Positions 8,378 to 17,858 are shown, counted from the first letter of the stretch. The stretch: 64,000 nucleotides of DNA from Amycolatopsis arida (GCF_900115565.1 NZ_FOWW01000005.1:124001-188000), one strand, 5' to 3'. Program-made: numbers and translations. Notes: generated by a model not told the origin, from the sequence alone.

Positions 8378-8977
8378 GTGACGACGACGCGCAAGGAGCG
8401 GGCCGCGGAGACGGAGGCCGCGCTCAAGGAGGCGGCCCGGCGCGTGTTCTCCCGGCAGGGCTACCTGAACACGAAGATCACCGACATCACCGCGGAGGCG
8501 GGTCGCGCGGCGGGGTCGTTCTACAACCACTTCGCCAGCAAGGAGGAGCTGCTGGAGGCGCTGCTCACCGACCTGTTCGCCGCGGCCGACCAAGAGGTCG
8601 ACGCCGACCCCCGGCACACCGCCGACTTCACCGACCGCGACTCGGTCCGCTGGCACGTGGCGGCGTTCTGGCAGTTCTACCGCGCCCACCTGCCCGAGCT
8701 GGTCGCGCTACGGCAGGCGGCGATGGTCGACGAGCGGTTCCGGCGGCGGCTGCGGGATCTCGTCACCGCGGACCGGGCGCATTTGGCCGACCACCTGGCC
8801 CCGGTGCGGCACCTGCCCGGCCCGCCACACCTGGTGCTCTCGGCGATGTCCGGCCTGCTCGACCAGTTCGCCTGGACGTGGCTGGTCGAGGGCGACACCG
8901 AACACGCGCTGGACGACGACGAGGCCGTCGAGTTCCTCACCGAGTTCCTGCACCGCGCGCTCACCCGCGGCGGGTGA
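8378..8977 (+). CDS. TetR-family transcriptional regulator
   Basis: A 199-residue regulator with an N-terminal HTH: ITDITAEAGRAAGSFYNHF (residues about 35-53) then SKEELLEAL. The C-terminal ligand domain is unclassified. GTG 8378 is preferred because GAGGAGG lies seven bases upstream; an ATG at 8336 in the same frame overlaps the operator region. The gene faces the FAD monooxygenase, so it probably represses that enzyme and itself until a substrate-like ligand binds. Confidence 0.88.
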   Translation: MTTTRKERAAETEAALKEAARRVFSRQGYLNTKITDITAEAGRAAGSFYNHFASKEELLEALLTDLFAAADQEVDADPRHTADFTDRDSVRWHVAAFWQFYRAHLPELVALRQAAMVDERFRRRLRDLVTADRAHLADHLAPVRHLPGPPHLVLSAMSGLLDQFAWTWLVEGDTEHALDDDEAVEFLTEFLHRALTRGG

Positions 8978-9009
8978 TCCGTCAGCGACCCCGACCTGTG
9001 TCGCCCAAC

Positions 9010-9032
9010 GCCATGAAGGTGGCCTTCATGGC
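9010..9032. terminator. Perfect hairpin between convergent tetR and dapC
   Basis: GCCATGAAGG / CCTTCATGGC with a TGG loop: ten-base perfect arms, 33 bases after the tetR stop and four bases before the dapC stop. It is likely a bidirectional terminator without a U-tract. Similar ATGAAGG hairpins are, from memory, recurrent in Amycolatopsis-type genomes. Confidence 0.7.
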
Positions 9033-9035
9033 ACG

Positions 9036-10127
9036 TCAGGCGGTCAGGCGGTGGGCGGCGGCCTCGACTCGCTCGTCGGTGGCGGTCAGCGCGACGCGCA
9101 CGTGCTCGCCGCCGCGCGGGCCGTAGAAGGAGCCGGGCGCGGTGAGGATGCCCCGGCGGGCCAGCCGGTCGACGGTCGTCGCGGCCGGCTCGCCCAGGGT
9201 CGCCCACAGGTAGAGCCCGGCCTCGGAGTGGTCGATGCGGAAGCCGGCGCGCTCCAGCGCCGGCCGCAGCACCACGCGCCGCGCCGCGTAGCGCTCACGC
9301 TGGGCCGCCAGCGCGGCGTCATCGGCCAGCGCGGCGACCATGGCCTGCTGCACCGGCCTGGGCACGATCATCCCGGCGTGCTTGCGCACCGCGAGCAGCT
9401 CGGCCACCAGCGCGGGGTCACCGGTGACGAACCCGGCGCGGTAACCGGCCAGGTTGGCCGACTTCGACAGCGAGTGCACGGCGAGCAGCCCGTCCAGCCG
9501 GCCGCCGTGCACCTCCGGATGCAGCACCGACAGGGGCTCGGTCTCCCAGCCCAGCGCGAGGTAGCACTCGTCGGACACCACGACGGTGCCGCGCTCGCGG
9601 GCCCAGTCGACGACCTTGCGCAGGTGGGCGGCGCCGAGCACCCGTCCGGTGGGGTTGGCCGGCGAGTTCAGCCAGAGCAACGCGGGCCGTTCGGGGCCGA
9701 GCGCGGTGCGGCCGTCCACCCTGCGGACCGCCGCGCCGGCCAGCAGCGCGCCCACCTCGTAGGTCGGGTAGGCGAGGTCGGGGATGGCCACCGTGTCGCC
9801 GGGGCCGAGGCCGAGCAGCCGGGGCAGCCACGCCACCAGCTCCTTGGACCCGATCGTGGGCAGCACGGCCGCCGGGTCCAGCCCGGCGACCCCGTGCCGC
9901 CGGCGCAGCGCCTCGACCGCGACCTCCCGCAACTCGGGAGTGCCGTGCGTGGCCGGGTAGCCGGGCAGGTGCGCCGCCGACGCCAGCGCCGCCCGGATGG
10001 ACTCGGGCACGGGGTCGACCGGGGTGCCGACCGAGAGGTCGACGATGCCGTCGGGATGCGCCCGCGCCCGCGCCGTCTGCTCGGCCAGCGAGTCCCACGG
10101 GAAGTCGGGCAGCGGGACGCGGGTCAT
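9036..10127 (-). CDS. dapC: Succinyldiaminopimelate aminotransferase DapC
   Basis: A 363-residue PLP fold-type I aminotransferase that converts N-succinyl-L-2-amino-6-oxoheptanedioate to N-succinyl-LL-DAP with glutamate as donor. Motifs: LNSPANPTG near residue 156 (PLP Asn), [11 protein letters not shown] near 186, and the Schiff-base lysine in [17 protein letters not shown] near 219. Start ATG 10127 overlaps the ferredoxin stop by four bases (ATGA), so the pair is translationally coupled. The fdxA-dapC order matches Rv1177-Rv1178 of M. tuberculosis. With dapD and dapE nearby, the succinylase branch is well represented in this window. Confidence 0.9.
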   Translation of the reverse strand: MTRVPLPDFPWDSLAEQTARARAHPDGIVDLSVGTPVDPVPESIRAALASAAHLPGYPATHGTPELREVAVEALRRRHGVAGLDPAAVLPTIGSKELVAWLPRLLGLGPGDTVAIPDLAYPTYEVGALLAGAAVRRVDGRTALGPERPALLWLNSPANPTGRVLGAAHLRKVVDWARERGTVVVSDECYLALGWETEPLSVLHPEVHGGRLDGLLAVHSLSKSANLAGYRAGFVTGDPALVAELLAVRKHAGMIVPRPVQQAMVAALADDAALAAQRERYAARRVVLRPALERAGFRIDHSEAGLYLWATLGEPAATTVDRLARRGILTAPGSFYGPRGGEHVRVALTATDERVEAAAHRLTA

Positions 10128-10444
10128 TCGCCCTGCGGGGGCAGGTCCTTGATCCACTGCGGGTCGTGGCCGGTCTTGCCCACCTTCGACGCGCCGCCCG
10201 GCGAGCCGAGCTCGTCGAAGAAGTCGACGTTGGCCTGGGTGTACCGGCTCCACTCGTCCGGGACGTCGTCCTCGTAGTAGATGGCCTCGACCGGGCAGAC
10301 CGGCTCGCAGGCACCACAGTCGACGCACTCGTCCGGGTGGATGTAGAGCATCCGCTCACCCTCGTAGATGCAGTCGACGGGGCACTCGTCGATGCACGCC
10401 TTGTCGAGCACGTCGACGCAGGGCTCGGCGATCACGTAAGTCAC
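10124..10444 (-). CDS. fdxA: Seven-iron ferredoxin (3Fe-4S/4Fe-4S)
   Basis: A 106-residue soluble electron carrier. The first cluster region shows C-x7-C-x3-C-x3-CP spacing beginning at Cys9, and the second the typical [12 protein letters not shown] near residue 40. The C-terminal extension with [14 protein letters not shown] is characteristic of actinobacterial FdxA/FdxC. GTG 10444 is preceded by AGGAG. It donates electrons to partners such as cytochromes P450 or oxidoreductases in this family; the specific partner is unknown. Co-transcribed with dapC by overlap. Confidence 0.95.
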   Translation of the reverse strand: MTYVIAEPCVDVLDKACIDECPVDCIYEGERMLYIHPDECVDCGACEPVCPVEAIYYEDDVPDEWSRYTQANVDFFDELGSPGGASKVGKTGHDPQWIKDLPPQGE

Positions 10445-10576
10445 TGGGCTCTCCTGCTGTTCGTCTGTGGGTCCGACCCGCCGCCGGACAGTACGCGGTG
10501 ACGCTCGGCTTCCGGTCGTGAGGCCACCTTATGCCGCAGGCCGGAGTGGCGTACTACTGGTATGCGGGCGGCGCGG

Positions 10577-10759
10577 CTACCGGTCGCGCTTCGGGTACCG
10601 CCGGTCACCGGTGACCACGAACCGCGGCGGCGCGGCCGTTCCCTCGGTCCCGGTGTCCTCGGTGTCCGCCCGCTTCGCGGCCACCGTCCGGTTGAAGCTG
10701 TCGGAGATCTCTCGCGCGAGGTCCTCGTTGTGCCGGTCGTCGCGGCGTGCCACGCTCAT
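10577..10759 (-). CDS. Small conserved hypothetical protein (60 aa)
   Basis: A 60-residue, highly charged soluble peptide with ATG 10759 behind an AGGGAGG ribosome-binding site. The N-terminus SVARRDDRHNEDLAREI is helical, and the C-terminus is basic (GDRRYPKRDR). No domain is recognised. It is divergent from the GNAT gene (47-base gap) and upstream of fdxA on the same strand, 132 bases away. Confidence 0.6.
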   Translation of the reverse strand: MSVARRDDRHNEDLAREISDSFNRTVAAKRADTEDTGTEGTAAPPRFVVTGDRRYPKRDR

Positions 10760-10806
10760 CGGTCCTCCCTGCTGGTGGCCGCTTTCGTTACCCCACAATC
10801 TAACCC

Positions 10807-11565
10807 GTGCTCGACGCCGAACGGTTGGAGATCGCCTGCGCCGACGCCTGGCCGGCGCTGGTGGACCGGCCGCTCGGCCAGTGGCGGCTGCGCGCCGCGG
10901 ACGGTTTCACCGGTCGGGCCAACAGTGTGCTGGCCGTCGGCGACCCCGGGCGACCGGTGCCGGCGGCGCTGGCGGCTGGATGTGAGTTCGCCCACGCCCA
11001 CGGGATCCCGCCGATGGCGCAGGCCGTGGTGGGCGGCCCGGTGGAGGCCGCGCTGTCCGCGGCCGGCTGGGTGCCGCACGTCGAGCATCCGGCAGGTCAC
11101 GAGGTGTCCGTGCTGGTCGGCCCGCTGGTGCGGGGAGACAAGGGCACGGCCAGGGTGCTGACCGCGCCGATCGGGCCGTGGTGGGAGCTGGTCGCCGGCG
11201 GCGCGGCGCCGAGCCGGGCGCAGCGGCACGTGCTGGCCCCTCCCGGCACCGGGTTCGGGGTGGTCACCGAGGGCAGGGCGACGGTCGGCGCGGTCCGCGC
11301 GACACCGACCGGAGAGTTGCTGCACCTGGCCCGGTTGGCGGTGCGCCCGGAGCACCGCCGGCGGGGCCTGGCCACCGCGCTGGTCCACGCGGCCGGCGGC
11401 TGGGCCCTCGAGCGCGGCGCCACCCGCGGTGTCCTGCAGGTCGCCGTGGGCAACACCGCGGCGCTGTCGCTGTACCGCGGGCTCGGGTACGTCGAGCACC
11501 ACCGCTACCGGTACTGGGTTCCGGGCCCGAACGTGGCGACGGCGTGGAAGGATTCGGCGGTGTGA
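10807..11565 (+). CDS. GNAT-family N-acetyltransferase
   Basis: A 252-residue protein with a C-terminal GNAT fold: acetyl-CoA binding loop RLAVRPEHRRRGLATALVHA near residue 178 and VGNTAALSLYRGLGYVEHHR near 217. The N-terminal half is a weaker, GNAT-like domain (DGFTGRANSVL), as in two-domain GNATs. GTG 10807 starts it. Its stop overlaps the fbiA start (GTGA at 11562-11565), so it leads the F420 operon. The acetyl acceptor is unknown. Confidence 0.85.
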   Translation: MLDAERLEIACADAWPALVDRPLGQWRLRAADGFTGRANSVLAVGDPGRPVPAALAAGCEFAHAHGIPPMAQAVVGGPVEAALSAAGWVPHVEHPAGHEVSVLVGPLVRGDKGTARVLTAPIGPWWELVAGGAAPSRAQRHVLAPPGTGFGVVTEGRATVGAVRATPTGELLHLARLAVRPEHRRRGLATALVHAAGGWALERGATRGVLQVAVGNTAALSLYRGLGYVEHHRYRYWVPGPNVATAWKDSAV

Positions 11566-12563
11566 AGGTTGTCGTAGTTGTCGGCGGGGTGGGCGGCGCC
11601 CGCTTCCTGCTCGGCGTGAAGGCCGCACTCGGACTGCCCCCGGTCGGGCCCGTGTCGGACGGTGCCGCGCACCAGGTGACCGCGCTGGTGAACACCGGGG
11701 ACGACGTGTGGATGCACGGGCTGCGGGTCTGCCCCGACCTGGACACCTGCATGTACACCCTGGGCGGCGGGATCGACCCGGCGCGCGGCTGGGGGCTCGC
11801 CGGCGAGACGTGGACGGTCAAGGAGGAGCTGGCCGCCTACGGCGCCGAGCCGAGCTGGTTCGGGCTCGGTGACCGGGACATCGCCACCCACCTGATCCGC
11901 TCCCGCATGCTGCGCGCCGGCTACCCGCTGTCCGCGGTGACCGAGGCGCTGTGCGCGCGGTGGCGACCCGGCGCGCGGCTGCTGCCGATGTCCGACGACC
12001 GGGTGGAGACCCACGTCGTGGTGGACGACCCGGACGACCCGGGGCAGCGCAAGGCACTGCACTTCCAGGAGTGGTGGGTGCGGTACCGGGCGGAGCTGCC
12101 GGCGCACTCGATCGTGCCGGTCGGTGCCGACGAGGCCGCCCCCGCGCCCGGCGTGCTGGACGCGATCGCGGAGGCCGACGCGGTCCTGTTCGCGCCGTCG
12201 AACCCCGTGGTGTCGGTCGGCACGGTGCTGGCGGTGCCGGGGGTCCGGGAGGCGCTGCGCAAGACGGAGGCCGGCGTGGTCGGGGTGTCTCCGATCATCG
12301 GCGGGCGGCCGCTGCGCGGCATGGCCGACGCCTGCCTGACCGCGATCGGGGTGGAGACCTCCGCGGAGGGCGTCGGGCGGCACTACGGCTCCCGGCAGAC
12401 CTCGGACGAGGGCCTGCTGGACGGCTGGCTGGTGCACACCGGCGAGAAGGTGGACGTGCCGGGGGTCGCCGTGCGCGCCGTCCCGCTGCTCATGTCCGAT
12501 GTGGACGCCACGGCGGAGATGGCCCGTGCCGCGCTCGAGCTGGCCGGAGCCGACGTTGACTGA
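11562..12563 (+). CDS. fbiA: FO:phosphoenolpyruvate (2-phospho-lactate) transferase FbiA/CofD
   Basis: Joins a phosphoenolpyruvate- or lactate-derived nucleotide diphosphate unit to 7,8-didemethyl-8-hydroxy-5-deazariboflavin to form (dehydro)F420-0. It is 333 residues. The N-terminal nucleotide-binding loop [15 protein letters not shown] is at residues 2-16, with [19 protein letters not shown] near 43-61, both CofD hallmarks; SNPVVSVGT near 210 and SPIIGG near 245 follow. It is coupled to the upstream GNAT by a 4-base overlap and to fbiB by 8 bases, matching Rv3261-Rv3262. Confidence 0.96.
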   Translation: MKVVVVVGGVGGARFLLGVKAALGLPPVGPVSDGAAHQVTALVNTGDDVWMHGLRVCPDLDTCMYTLGGGIDPARGWGLAGETWTVKEELAAYGAEPSWFGLGDRDIATHLIRSRMLRAGYPLSAVTEALCARWRPGARLLPMSDDRVETHVVVDDPDDPGQRKALHFQEWWVRYRAELPAHSIVPVGADEAAPAPGVLDAIAEADAVLFAPSNPVVSVGTVLAVPGVREALRKTEAGVVGVSPIIGGRPLRGMADACLTAIGVETSAEGVGRHYGSRQTSDEGLLDGWLVHTGEKVDVPGVAVRAVPLLMSDVDATAEMARAALELAGADVD

Positions 12564-13935
12564 GCACGGCGACCACGCGGCGCACCGGGACCACGCGGCC
12601 AGGAAGGTGGAGATCCTGCCGGTGGAGGGGTTGCCCGAGTTCCGCCCCGGTGACGACCTGACCGGTGCCGTCGCGGCGGCCGCGCGGTGGCTGCGGTCGG
12701 GCGACGTCGTGGTGGTCACCAGCAAGGTGGTGTCCAAGATCGAGGGCCGGCTGGTGCGGGTGCCGGAGGACCCCGCGGCTAGGGACGCCGCCCGCCGCGC
12801 GCTGGTCGACCAGGAGGCCACCCGGGTGCTGGCCAGGGTCGGCCGGACGGTGATCACGCAGAACCGGATCGGGGTGGTGCAGGCCGCGTCCGGTGTGGAC
12901 GCCTCGAACGTCGCCGGCGACGAGGTGGCGCTGCTGCCCACCGACCCGGACGCCTCGGCGCTGGCGCTGCGCGACGGGCTGCGCGAGCGGCTCGGGGTGG
13001 AGGTCGCGGTGGTGGTGACCGACACCATGGGCCGGGCGTGGCGGGTCGGGCAGACCGACACGGCGATCGGCGCGAGCGGCCTGCGGGTGCTGCACTCCTA
13101 CGCCGGGGCGGTGGACGGGCAGGGCAACGAGCTGGCGGTGACCGAGGTCGCGGTGGCCGACGAGGTGGCCGCGGCGGCGGACCTGGTGAAGGGCAAGCTG
13201 GGCGGGGTGCCGGTCGCGGTGGTGCGTGGGCTGTGGCCGGTCGACGACGGTTCCACCGCGCGGGACCTCGTGCGCCCGGTGGAGGAGGACCTGTTCCGGC
13301 TGGGCACCGCCGAGGCCATCGCCCAGGGCCGCGCGCAGGGCCGCAGGGAGGCGGTGCTGGTGCGCCGGTCGGTGCGCGCGTTCAGCGCCGAGCCGGTGGA
13401 CCCGGACGTGCTGCGCCGCGCGGTCGGCGCCGCGCTCACCGCGCCCGCGCCGCACCACACCAGGCCAGTGCGGTTCGGCTGGCTGCGCGACGCGCCGCGG
13501 CGGCGCAAGCTGCTCGACGCGATGCGCGACGCGTGGCGGGCCGACCTGCGCGGGGACGGGTTCACCGACGAGCAGATCGCGAAGCGGCTGCGCCGCGGCG
13601 ACATCCTCTACACCGCGCCGGAGGTCGTCGTGCCGTTCCTGGTGCCCGAGGGGGCGCACACCTACCCGGACGAGCGGCGCAACGCCGGCGAGCGCACGAT
13701 GTTCACGGTCGCCGGCGGCGCGGCGGTGCAGGGCCTGCTGGTGGCGCTGGCCGCGGAGGGGCTGGGGTCGTGCTGGATCGGCTCGACGATCTTCGCGGCG
13801 GACGTGGTGCGGGAGACGCTCGGCCTGCCGGAGAGCTGGGTGCCGCTGGGCGCGGTGGCGATCGGGCACCCCGCCGAGGGACCGGCGGAGCCGCGTCCGC
13901 CGCGGGAGCCGGCCGAGGGGTTGGTGGAGTGGTGA
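12556..13935 (+). CDS. fbiB: Bifunctional F420-0:gamma-glutamyl ligase / nitroreductase-like FbiB
   Basis: A 459-residue two-domain enzyme. The N-terminal CofE-type domain (1-245) adds gamma-linked glutamates to F420-0 using [37 protein letters not shown] and [14 protein letters not shown] are diagnostic. The C-terminal FMN domain (260-455) reduces dehydro-F420-0: [23 protein letters not shown] and [17 protein letters not shown]. The start is read as TTG 12556, eight bases inside fbiA; no better start was found before the conserved region. The operon context is GNAT-fbiA-fbiB-NUDIX. Confidence 0.95.
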   Translation: MTEHGDHAAHRDHAARKVEILPVEGLPEFRPGDDLTGAVAAAARWLRSGDVVVVTSKVVSKIEGRLVRVPEDPAARDAARRALVDQEATRVLARVGRTVITQNRIGVVQAASGVDASNVAGDEVALLPTDPDASALALRDGLRERLGVEVAVVVTDTMGRAWRVGQTDTAIGASGLRVLHSYAGAVDGQGNELAVTEVAVADEVAAAADLVKGKLGGVPVAVVRGLWPVDDGSTARDLVRPVEEDLFRLGTAEAIAQGRAQGRREAVLVRRSVRAFSAEPVDPDVLRRAVGAALTAPAPHHTRPVRFGWLRDAPRRRKLLDAMRDAWRADLRGDGFTDEQIAKRLRRGDILYTAPEVVVPFLVPEGAHTYPDERRNAGERTMFTVAGGAAVQGLLVALAAEGLGSCWIGSTIFAADVVRETLGLPESWVPLGAVAIGHPAEGPAEPRPPREPAEGLVEW

Positions 13936-14492
13936 CCGGCGTGGCGGCGGGCCTGGTGGACCTGCACGGGGATGTCGTGTCCACTCTGGACGCCTGGCGA
14001 CCGGCGACGGCGGCTCAGGAGTCGCTGCGGCAGGCGTACCTGGGCTTCCTCGCCGCACGGCCGGACGGGTGCGCCCGGTCGTGCGCGGCGGGGCACGTGA
14101 CCGCGTCGGCGGTGGTGCTGGATGCCGCCGGGGAGCGGGTGTTGCTCACCCTGCATCCACGGATCGGGCGGTGGGTGCAGCTGGGCGGGCACTGCGAGCC
14201 TGGCGACGGCACGCTCGCCGCCACGGCGCTCCGTGAGGCCACCGAGGAGTCCGGAATGGACGGTCTGCGAATCGATCCGGACCCGGTGCACCTGGAGGTG
14301 CATCCCATCACCTGCTCGCTGGGCGTGCCCACACGCCACTTCGACGTGCGGTTCGTGGTGCACGCCCCGGCCGGGGCGGCGCCGGTGCGCAGCACTGAGT
14401 CCGATGACCTGCGCTGGTGGCCGGCACGGGAGTTACCGCCGGGCACCGAGGACCTCACCGAGCTGATCGCCACCGCGCTCGACCGACGCTGA
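13932..14492 (+). CDS. NUDIX hydrolase
   Basis: A 186-residue pyrophosphohydrolase starting at GTG 13932, overlapping the fbiB stop (GTGA). The Nudix box reads [20 protein letters not shown] followed by ESGM near residues 96-119. It is one residue longer than the canonical GX5EX7REUXEEXGU spacing, with Asp at the first acidic position. It ends the F420 operon, which suggests clean-up of nucleotide diphosphate by-products or F420-related work, but the substrate is not readable. Confidence 0.85.
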   Translation: MTGVAAGLVDLHGDVVSTLDAWRPATAAQESLRQAYLGFLAARPDGCARSCAAGHVTASAVVLDAAGERVLLTLHPRIGRWVQLGGHCEPGDGTLAATALREATEESGMDGLRIDPDPVHLEVHPITCSLGVPTRHFDVRFVVHAPAGAAPVRSTESDDLRWWPARELPPGTEDLTELIATALDRR

Positions 14493-14495
14493 CGG

Positions 14496-14548
14496 TTGAC
14501 TTTGTACCTATATCCGTGTCACCTTTGCTGTACAAACCGCAGTACAAA
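14496..14548 (+). promoter_or_regulatory. Candidate promoter/operator of the membrane protein-YtrA operon
   Basis: A TTGACT -35-like box (14496-14501) overlaps TTTGTAC (14501-14507), and two GTACAAA copies follow at 14530-14536 and 14542-14548. The first GTACAAA forms an inverted repeat with TTTGTAC. Such dyads upstream of a YtrA-type GntR operon are typical autoregulatory sites. No convincing -10 was found. Confidence 0.5.
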
Positions 14549-14561
14549 AGGAGGTGGCGGC

Positions 14562-15389
14562 ATGGGTTCCGGCGCGGGGCGCGATCCCTTGGCGGTGACC
14601 GAGAAGGAGCTCGCCCATGCTCGGGACTGGCTCGCCAGGCGCGGCGCGAGCGGGTACCCGCCGAGCGGCTTGCTCGCCGCGCGGCTCGCCGCCAGGGCGC
14701 GGGCACGGCAGCTGGAGATCCTCCTGCTCACCGGGGTCGGCCTGCTGGTCATCGGCTGGGCGTTGCTCGTCGAGGTCATCGACTTCTCGCTCGAACTGGG
14801 GCCAGGCGGCACCGAGCTGCGCGGGCCGTTGGAGATGTCGGTGGCCTACCTGCTGCTGACCGTGGTCGTCTGGCTGGCCTACCAACGGCAGCTGGCGGCC
14901 GAGCGCCGCATCGCGGAGGCGCTCCCCCGGCGCGCCGCGCACAGCGCCCGGCACGGCGTGGCCGAGGTGGTGGGCAGGCGGTGGCTGAGCGCCGGCGCGG
15001 TGACCTACCTCGGCGGGGTCACCGTCGGGCTCGGGCTGGCGATCCTGACCGACGCCCAGGCCAACCGGGTGGTCGGCCTCGTCGTCGCGGCGGGAACACT
15101 CGTCTTCGCGGCACTGGACGCGGTGCTCACGGCCAAGGCGGTGCGCCGTCCGGCCTTCGCCGAGGACGAGGCCTCCCTGCGCGTCGACGACCTGCTGCGC
15201 ACCGCGGACGCGCGCCGCGTCCCGCCGTTCCCACTGGTCGTCGCGGCCGTGGCGGCGCTGAACGCCGTGGTCACCCCGGCGGCGATGTGGGCCCTGCTCG
15301 GCTACGCCGCGGTCGGCGCGCTCGCGTGGCTACCGGCGGCGCTGGAGCGGCCCGGCAGGCGAGACGCGGTGGTGGGTGCGGCCGGATGA
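14562..15389 (+). CDS. Multi-pass membrane protein
   Basis: A 275-residue integral membrane protein with ATG 14562 behind AAGGAGG. About six hydrophobic segments are visible (for example LEILLLTGVGLLVIGWALLV near 50 and VGLVVAAGTLVFAALDAVL near 173), separated by basic loops. No catalytic motif is recognised. It is co-transcribed with the YtrA regulator by a 4-base overlap. In YtrA systems this position is often held by a transporter or stress-response membrane protein; no ABC ATPase is seen here. Confidence 0.75.
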   Translation: MGSGAGRDPLAVTEKELAHARDWLARRGASGYPPSGLLAARLAARARARQLEILLLTGVGLLVIGWALLVEVIDFSLELGPGGTELRGPLEMSVAYLLLTVVVWLAYQRQLAAERRIAEALPRRAAHSARHGVAEVVGRRWLSAGAVTYLGGVTVGLGLAILTDAQANRVVGLVVAAGTLVFAALDAVLTAKAVRRPAFAEDEASLRVDDLLRTADARRVPPFPLVVAAVAALNAVVTPAAMWALLGYAAVGALAWLPAALERPGRRDAVVGAAG

Positions 15390-15772
15390 TCGTCGAAGTG
15401 GACAGCGGCTCGCCGGTGCCCCCGTTCGAGCAGGTGCGCGCCGGGCTCGCCCGGCAGATCAACGACGGCGCCCTGCCGGTGGGCACCAAGCTGCCCACCG
15501 TGCGCCAGCTCGCCGCCGACCTCGGCATCGCGCCGAACACGATCGCCCGCGCGTACCGGGAGCTGGAGGAGGCGGGCCTGATCGAGACCCGCGGCAGGGC
15601 GGGCAGCTTCGTCGGCGCCGGCGGCGACGAGAGCCGGCGACGCGCCCAACTGGCGGCGGCCGACTACGCCGCCACGGTCCGACGACTGGGCCTGTCCCGC
15701 GACGAGGCGCTGGCCATCGTCACCGCCGCACTGGACGGAACCACCCCTGGCCGACACCGTGGTCAGCGGTAG
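15386..15772 (+). CDS. GntR-family regulator, YtrA type
   Basis: A 128-residue regulator: winged HTH (residues 10-75) with PPFEQVRAGLARQI, VGTKLPTVRQLAADLGIAPN and TIARAYRELEEAGLIETRGR, followed by a short helical dimerisation tail of about 50 residues, which defines the YtrA subgroup. ATG 15386 overlaps the upstream stop by ATGA. It probably represses its own operon through the GTACAAA dyads at 14501-14548. The 3' end overlaps the convergent gene by 10 bases. Confidence 0.88.
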   Translation: MIVEVDSGSPVPPFEQVRAGLARQINDGALPVGTKLPTVRQLAADLGIAPNTIARAYRELEEAGLIETRGRAGSFVGAGGDESRRRAQLAAADYAATVRRLGLSRDEALAIVTAALDGTTPGRHRGQR

Positions 15773-16278
15773 GCGAAGGCGGAGCGGTAGGCGAGCACCC
15801 GGCCGACCAGCCAGGTCGCCGGGTGCGGGCAGGGGCGCACGGCGGTGGCGATGGCGTCCTCGTAGGTGTCGAACCCGGTGCGGGCCCCGCCGGACTGCCG
15901 GATCAGCACGTACGCCGACCCGCAGCGGTCCCGCCACAGCCCGGCCGGGCGTAGCCGGCCGGGCAGCCGCCGGGTCGCCGACGCGTGCCCGGTCTCCGGC
16001 CACTCCCGCAGGACCACGCCGTTGACCACCACGGCCAGCTTCTCCAGCAGCGACACCGACTTGTACGGCAACGGGATGACGTCGTGGATGCGCCCCGGCG
16101 GCGGCGCCGGCCACGACCGTCCCGCCACCCACGCGCGCGACCAACCCCCGGCGTCGTAGAGGTGCTGCGTGCGCGGCTCCTCCACGTCGAAGGGGTCCAG
16201 CCCACCCGCCGGGAAGTCATAGGCCACCTTCGTCGGGCGCAAGCGCGGGACGGTCACGGTCCCGAAACTTATCGTCAC
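15763..16278 (-). CDS. Hypothetical protein (171 aa)
   Basis: Reads from GTG 16278 to TGA 15763. It is soluble, rich in Pro, Arg and Trp, with no recognised domain; segments such as DVIPLPYKSVSLLEKLAVVVNG and CPHPATWLVGRVLAYRSAFA are visible. The start is uncertain: GTG 16260 and TTG 16302 are alternatives, and no strong ribosome-binding site was found. It lies downstream of the DUF1445 gene on the same strand, with about 55 bases between them. Confidence 0.55.
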   Translation of the reverse strand: MTISFGTVTVPRLRPTKVAYDFPAGGLDPFDVEEPRTQHLYDAGGWSRAWVAGRSWPAPPPGRIHDVIPLPYKSVSLLEKLAVVVNGVVLREWPETGHASATRRLPGRLRPAGLWRDRCGSAYVLIRQSGGARTGFDTYEDAIATAVRPCPHPATWLVGRVLAYRSAFAYR

Positions 16279-16333
16279 CCGTGCCCGTCGTACAGCCAGC
16301 AAAGTATTGGGCCAAACGGGCTAACCCGTTCAC

Positions 16334-17143
16334 TCAGGGCAACTGGAACTCCGCGTCCCGCGCGTCCGTGACGGCCATGTGCCCCGGCGCGTGGGCGATC
16401 GCGAACGGCGGCCTCGACCGCATCACCGCGGCCTGGGGCGTCACCCCGCAGGCCCAAAACACCGGGAGCTCCCCGGGGCGCACCGGCACCGGGTCGCCGA
16501 AGTCGGGCCGGTCGAGGTCGGCGATCCCGAGCCGCGCGGGCTCGCCGACGTGCACCGGCGCCCCGTGCACGGCCGGGTAGCGGGCGGTGACCCGGGCCGC
16601 GGTCGGCACCAGCTCCGCCGGGACCGGCCGCATCGACACCACCAGCGGTCCGGCCAGCCGCCCGGCCGGCCGGCACTCCCGGTCCGTCCGGTACATCGGC
16701 ACGTTGCGGCCCACCTCGAGGTGCCGCACCGGCACCCCCACGGCGAGCAGGGCGGCCTCGAAGGTGAAGCTGCAGCCGACGAGGAACGACACCAGGTCGG
16801 CGCGCCAGTGCGCGGTGACCTCGTCGACCTCGGCGACCAGCTCGCCGTCCCGGTACACCCGGTAGGCCGGCAGGTCGGTGCGCAGGTCCCCGGCGAACAG
16901 CGCGGCGGCGGTCTCCCCCGGCTCGGTCACGTCCAGCACCGGGCACGCCCTCGGGTTGCGCTGCGCGAAGAGCAGGAAGTCGTAGGCGTACTCGCGGGGC
17001 AGGCACAGCAGGTTGGCCTGTGTCCACCCCGGACACAACCCGGCGGTCGGCACCCGCCACCCCGCCCGGAACCGGGTCCGCGCCTCCTCCGGCGACCATG
17101 GGTCCTCCGCCCGCCGGCCAGCTGTGCTCGACACCTCGCTCAC
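16334..17143 (-). CDS. DUF1445 putative hydro-lyase (D-glutamate cyclase-like)
   Basis: A 269-residue protein of the UPF0317/DUF1445 family. Diagnostic segments are [20 protein letters not shown] near residue 23, [14 protein letters not shown] near 124, [11 protein letters not shown] near 155, and the C-terminal [13 protein letters not shown] and [10 protein letters not shown]. Members have been linked to interconversion of D-glutamate and 5-oxo-D-proline, which fits the nearby PxpA-family gene on the same strand, with the DUF6247 pair between on the opposite strand. GTG 17143 begins just before the conserved region. Confidence 0.85.
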   Translation of the reverse strand: MSEVSSTAGRRAEDPWSPEEARTRFRAGWRVPTAGLCPGWTQANLLCLPREYAYDFLLFAQRNPRACPVLDVTEPGETAAALFAGDLRTDLPAYRVYRDGELVAEVDEVTAHWRADLVSFLVGCSFTFEAALLAVGVPVRHLEVGRNVPMYRTDRECRPAGRLAGPLVVSMRPVPAELVPTAARVTARYPAVHGAPVHVGEPARLGIADLDRPDFGDPVPVRPGELPVFWACGVTPQAAVMRSRPPFAIAHAPGHMAVTDARDAEFQLP

Positions 17144-17238
17144 GGCCCCAGCCCTTCGCGCGACTCGTCCCGCCCCGACACGATCCGACACCCGACACCG
17201 AGGTGCCGAGATGGGCGTGCGCGGCTATGGTCTCGGGT

Positions 17239-17571
17239 ATGACAGCGCAGAGCTCCCCCGATCCTCGGCGCCACGCGGGAACGCCGTTCGGCGGTGCGTC
17301 CCCCGCCGAGATCCGTGCCGCGCTGATCCCCGAGGAGGCGGCGGAGTTCGACCAGCAGTGGCGTGCCGTGATGGCCAGGGCCACCGAGACACTCGACCTG
17401 TCCGAGGTGCTGGAAACGCTGGAGTCCTGGCGCCGGGTGGCCCGGTTGACCACCGCCCGCGGAACGGAGGCCCACCGTGGCATGTACCGGCGCGCCGCGG
17501 AGCGGCTGACGGGTGCGGACGTTCCCGCCGACGAGCCGCTGCGGCGGACCAAGGCCAGGCTGGGCCTGTAG
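17239..17571 (+). CDS. DUF6247 family protein (antitoxin-like)
   Basis: A 110-residue soluble helical protein: SPAEIRAALIPEEAAEFDQQ near residue 21, then LSEVLETLESWRRVARLT near 54. This matches my recollection of DUF6247 proteins, common in Pseudonocardiaceae next to RelE-like toxins. It starts at ATG 17239. The frame immediately after its TAG encodes a toxin-like protein without a start codon (17572-17829). Divergent from the DUF1445 gene with a 95-base gap. Confidence 0.7.
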   Translation: MTAQSSPDPRRHAGTPFGGASPAEIRAALIPEEAAEFDQQWRAVMARATETLDLSEVLETLESWRRVARLTTARGTEAHRGMYRRAAERLTGADVPADEPLRRTKARLGL

Positions 17572-17829
17572 CGGGTCTACGACGTCACCACCGACGAGCA
17601 GTCCCGGCAACAGATCGACGCCCTCCCCTCGTCGGCGCTGGCCCCGTTCGCGGAGGCCCGCACCGCACTCGAGCTGGCACCGTGGAACGGCGCGCCCTAC
17701 CACCGGCATCGACCGAACAGTCCCATGCGCGCCCTGACCTTCGGGCCCCATGATGAGGGCGACATCGTGTACCTGATCCTGGAAGAGCAGCGCAGGGTGG
17801 ACATCCTCGTGGTGGTCTGGTTGGCCTGA
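17572..17829 (+). pseudogene. RelE/ParE-like toxin frame lacking a start codon
   Basis: Immediately after the DUF6247 TAG, and in the same frame, 85 codons read RVYDVTTDEQSRQQIDALPS, then an Ala/Glu-rich helix, WNGAPYHRHRPNSPMRALTF and GDIVYLILEEQRRVDILVVV before TGA. The beta-strand tail (IVYLILEEQRRVDILVVVWL) resembles RelE-type toxins usually paired with DUF6247. There is no ATG, GTG or TTG between the TAG and the domain; the first ATG (17725) would delete half the fold. It is either a toxin silenced by start loss or a read-through product of DUF6247. Codon use is gene-like throughout. Confidence 0.6.
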
Positions 17830-17858
17830 CTCGGTGATCACGGGGTGCCCTCGCCTCC

